The translations under genes were made by a program, and so were the position numbers. Of a stretch of 64,000 bases of DNA, positions 61,608 to 64,000 are shown one piece after another. The stretch is taken from NCBI RefSeq assembly GCF_028281565.1, contig NZ_JANQJQ010000030.1, positions 310,001 through 374,000 on the forward strand, written 5' to 3'. Source of the DNA: Seonamhaeicola sp. (GTDB lineage Bacteria > Bacteroidota > Bacteroidia > Flavobacteriales > Flavobacteriaceae). Numbering within the stretch: position 1 is the stretch's first letter; every line of letters begins with the position of its first letter. The notes below the pieces were generated by a model. It saw nothing but the letters and a program-made list of their open reading frames with translations, did no database searches and was not told the DNA's origin.

Positions 61608-62136
61608 ACAGTGCTTTTTGAAAAACTTCTATTTGTTCCAGTAATTTAGCATTTAATGCTTCATCACTGAGCTTTCCATCTGAAAAATTAGTTCCGAAGA
61701 ACGGTAAACTGAACTCTGATACAATATTACCGCCCATATAAGGAAAACGATTCTTAGCAATTTCTAAAACACTGGCACCTCCCCTGCCTCCAGGCGATGC
61801 GGCCATAAGCAACATAGGTTTTTCTGCCCAAAGTTTTCCATTTATCCTGGACATCCAGTCAAAAATATTTTTAAACGCCGTTGAATAAGCACCATTATGT
61901 TCTGCCAGAGATAATACCACGCCATCAGCTGATTGAATCGCTTCCAAAAACCTGTTGGCATTCTCTGGAATACCATGTTCAACCTCATAATCGATACCGT
62001 ATAAAGGCAATTCGTAATCATTTAAATCTAAAACGGTCAGATCCGTACCTTCAACTAATCCGGCAGCATAGGTCGCTAACTGTTTATTAATACTCTCTTT
62101 ACTATTGCTTCCCGCAAAGGCTATAATTTTCTTCAT
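61606..62136 (-). CDS. NADPH-dependent FMN reductase family protein
   Basis: A 176-residue flavodoxin-like protein. The FMN phosphate loop is FAGSNSKESINKQLATYAAG; SLAEHNGAYSTAFKNIFDWM and LMAASPGGRGGASVLEIAK complete the flavin site. Such proteins reduce quinones, azo dyes or FMN with NAD(P)H. It begins directly after the DoxX gene stop and is in operon with it. Confidence 0.9.
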   Translation of the reverse strand: MKKIIAFAGSNSKESINKQLATYAAGLVEGTDLTVLDLNDYELPLYGIDYEVEHGIPENANRFLEAIQSADGVVLSLAEHNGAYSTAFKNIFDWMSRINGKLWAEKPMLLMAASPGGRGGASVLEIAKNRFPYMGGNIVSEFSLPFFGTNFSDGKLSDEALNAKLLEQIEVFQKAL

Positions 62137-62493
62137 TTATTTATTAATTCTTTTATTAAAAATATAGGATATGATTAAAAGGATAAAAGCCAGTAGTGCA
62201 CCGCCCTGTTCACCATCTCCAATCATAAAGTGAGCAAAAAAGGCCAGAACAAACGCAAAAAAGAAACCGGCATAGGCCCATTCTTTTATGGCTTTGAAAT
62301 TAGGATTCCAGATAGCAAATACCCCTAACAATTTAGCCACAGCATAAGGATAAATGATGTAAGTTGGATATCCAAAATTAGTAAACATGGCAGCAACATC
62401 CTCATGTTTAAAAAAGTACATGCTTACCGAAAACAACATTAATAAACTTAATAGTCCTGTTGCCACATAAAATATAATCTTATCTCTTTTCAT
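62137..62493 (-). CDS. DoxX-like membrane protein
   Basis: A 118-residue protein with four hydrophobic helices: KRDKIIFYVATGLLSLLML, YPTYIIYPYAVAKLLGVFAI, WAYAGFFFAFVLAFFAHFM and ALLAFILLIISYIFNK. This matches the DoxX-like family. The ATG at 62493 was chosen because the frame upstream is leader sequence with a promoter. DoxX-like proteins are often coupled to flavin reductases in thiol or quinone stress response, as here. Confidence 0.82.
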   Translation of the reverse strand: MKRDKIIFYVATGLLSLLMLFSVSMYFFKHEDVAAMFTNFGYPTYIIYPYAVAKLLGVFAIWNPNFKAIKEWAYAGFFFAFVLAFFAHFMIGDGEQGGALLAFILLIISYIFNKRINK

Positions 62494-62513
62494 CTTTTTA
62501 CATTTTGATAGTA

Positions 62514-62544
62514 CAAATATATAACAAATAAATTTATTTTCCAA
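62514..62544 (-). promoter_or_regulatory. Promoter of doxX-reductase operon
   Basis: TTG (62544-62542) and TATATTTG (62521-62514) on the minus strand are 20 bp apart. The -33 element lies within TTTTCCAAGGAA, similar to the core of the palindrome at 61014, so a MarR protein bound there would block the promoter. Confidence 0.55.
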
Positions 62545-62648
62545 GGAATATATTTCCATGTTATATAATTTTATGATTTTATTAAGAATCTCACTTCTGT
62601 TTTTAAAGAAATAACAACTTTTGTACTTTAGCATGAAACAATGACTAC

Positions 62649-64000
62649 ATGGATATAGACTTCAATAAAAACGAAGATTACAATAAACTTTTACTTTCAG
62701 AATTAAACCAAAGGCTTGCAAAAGTTAAACTGGGTGGTGGAAAATCCCGCATCGAAAAGCATCATGCCAAAGGCAAAATGACGGCCAGAGAACGTATTGA
62801 TTATTTATTGGATGACACCTTGAAATCTATTGAAATTGCTGCTTTTGCCGGTGAAGACATGTATCCTGAACATGGCGGTTGTCCGTCCGGTGGTGTGGTA
62901 GTAAAAATGGGATATATTAAAGGTAAACAATGTATCGTAGTGGCTAATGATGCCACCGTTAAAGCAGGTGCCTGGTTTCCCATCACTGGAAAAAAGAATT
63001 TAAGGGCCCAGGAAATTGCTATTGAAAACAGATTGCCTATTATCTATTTAGTTGATTCGGCGGGTGTTTATTTGCCAATGCAGGATGAGATTTTCCCGGA
63101 TAAGGAGCATTTCGGGCGTATCTTTAGAAACAATGCTGTGATGAGCAGTATGGGCATTACCCAAATAGCTGCGGTCATGGGGAGTTGTGTGGCAGGCGGA
63201 GCTTACTTACCCATTATGAGTGATGAAGCCCTCATTGTAGATAAAACCGGAAGTATCTTTTTAGCAGGAAGCTACCTGGTGAAAGCCGCTATAGGCGAAA
63301 CTATCGATAACGAAACTTTAGGCGGTGCCACGACGCATTGTGAAATTTCCGGGGTAACCGATTATAAAGCCAAAGACGATAAAGATGCTTTGGATACTAT
63401 TAAAAACATTATTGATAAGATTGGCGATTACGATAAAGCCGGATTCAATAGAGTTGAAGCAAAAAAGCCTAAAGAAAATCCCGAAGATATTTACGGTATT
63501 TTACCAAAGAGCCGAGCCGACCAGTACGACATGTATGAGATCATTAAACGCCTGGTTGACAACTCTGAATTTGATGAGTATAAAGCCGGCTACGGGCAAA
63601 CCATTATCACGGCTTATGCACGCATAGACGGTTGGGCCGTTGGTATTGTCGCCAATCAACGGCAGATCGTAAAAACCAAAGGCGCCAAAACAAAACCCAG
63701 TGAAATGCAATTTGGTGGTGTTATTTATAATGACAGTGCCGATAAAGCTACTCGGTTTATAGCCAATTGCAATCAAAAGAAAATTCCACTCCTCTTTTTA
63801 CAGGATGTCACCGGGTTTATGGTAGGTAGTAAAAGTGAGCATGGCGGTATTATAAAGGATGGTGCTAAAATGGTAAATGCAGTAAGTAACTCTGTTGTGC
63901 CAAAATTCACAGTAGTCATAGGAAACAGCTATGGTGCCGGCAATTATGCCATGTGCGGTAAAGCCTATGATCCCAGGTTGATCGTATCCTGGCCCAGTGC
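62649..64000 (+). CDS. Acyl-CoA carboxylase beta subunit, 3' end beyond window
   Basis: The frame starts at 62649 (MDIDFNKNEDYNKLLLSELN) and stays open to the edge, about 450 codons. It is a carboxyltransferase: GKMTARERIDYLLDD, HGGCPSGGVVVKMGYIKGKQ, the VMGSCVAGGAYLPIMSDEAL oxyanion region, and in the second domain VTGFMVGSKSEHGGIIKDGA and GNSYGAGNYAMCGKAYDPR. These match methylcrotonyl-CoA carboxylase beta more than propionyl-CoA carboxylase, implying leucine breakdown. The biotin-carrying alpha subunit is expected nearby. Confidence 0.92.
   Translation, partial: MDIDFNKNEDYNKLLLSELNQRLAKVKLGGGKSRIEKHHAKGKMTARERIDYLLDDTLKSIEIAAFAGEDMYPEHGGCPSGGVVVKMGYIKGKQCIVVANDATVKAGAWFPITGKKNLRAQEIAIENRLPIIYLVDSAGVYLPMQDEIFPDKEHFGRIFRNNAVMSSMGITQIAAVMGSCVAGGAYLPIMSDEALIVDKTGSIFLAGSYLVKAAIGETIDNETLGGATTHCEISGVTDYKAKDDKDALDTIKNIIDKIGDYDKAGFNRVEAKKPKENPEDIYGILPKSRADQYDMYEIIKRLVDNSEFDEYKAGYGQTIITAYARIDGWAVGIVANQRQIVKTKGAKTKPSEMQFGGVIYNDSADKATRFIANCNQKKIPLLFLQDVTGFMVGSKSEHGGIIKDGAKMVNAVSNSVVPKFTVVIGNSYGAGNYAMCGKAYDPRLIVSWPS

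Overview
The window looks like chromosomal DNA from a marine member of the Flavobacteriaceae (Bacteroidota). The DNA is AT-rich, and many genes are preceded by the Bacteroidota promoter signature TAnnTTTG rather than by Shine-Dalgarno sequences. Two genes carry type IX secretion (T9SS) C-terminal sorting domains. There is a lipoprotein GH16 glycanase of the kind used on algal polysaccharides, a large outer-membrane beta-barrel receptor, and a gene pair that fits sulfonolipid (capnine) synthesis. No rRNA, tRNA, CRISPR array, prophage or transposase gene was recognised.

Layout: 1-8341 is mostly housekeeping (MBL hydrolase, a conserved 492-residue protein, Bcp peroxiredoxin, a cysteine-free endonuclease III, an ECF sigma factor, UvrA, a DUF3667 membrane protein). 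8359-13503 holds a JmjC-like cupin, two paralogous exported proteins preceded by sigma-54-like promoters, and two T9SS proteins. 13575-19043 is an envelope-glycan operon (DUF4834, YfhO, glycosyltransferase, flippase). 19335-27743 contains an outer-membrane transporter-like protein, a GNAT protein, the putative sulfonolipid enzymes, a lipoprotein S9 peptidase, YbaB and threonine aldolase. 27815-33596 is a remodelled stretch with two related multi-pass membrane proteins, a decayed third copy and a decayed second threonine aldolase fragment. 33784-35849 is prfB (with a programmed frameshift site), a HAD phosphatase and an ArsC-like protein. 36018-44987 has a beta-barrel receptor, Prx6-type peroxiredoxin, fumarase, a Crp/Fnr regulator, formimidoylglutamase and a MarR-GNAT fusion.

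45054-46334 is the GH16 lipoprotein. 46508-56567 is the most unusual part: a long co-oriented cluster built around an AAA+ ATPase, a coiled-coil protein, a NudK-like hydrolase and several membrane or unknown proteins. Most of its larger intergenic gaps have been invaded by inverted-repeat elements. Two of these elements each contain a four-helix-bundle (S23/IVP-type) gene between imperfect inverted repeats, like the intervening sequences known from 23S rRNA genes.

57150-62493 contains EttA, two pirins, a MarR regulator with a 22-bp perfect palindrome beside it, and a DoxX-FMN reductase pair, together resembling an electrophile/quinone stress module. The window ends inside an acyl-CoA carboxylase beta subunit.

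Functional names rest on motifs and family resemblance read by eye. Promoter, operator and operon statements are inferences from sequence patterns and spacing.
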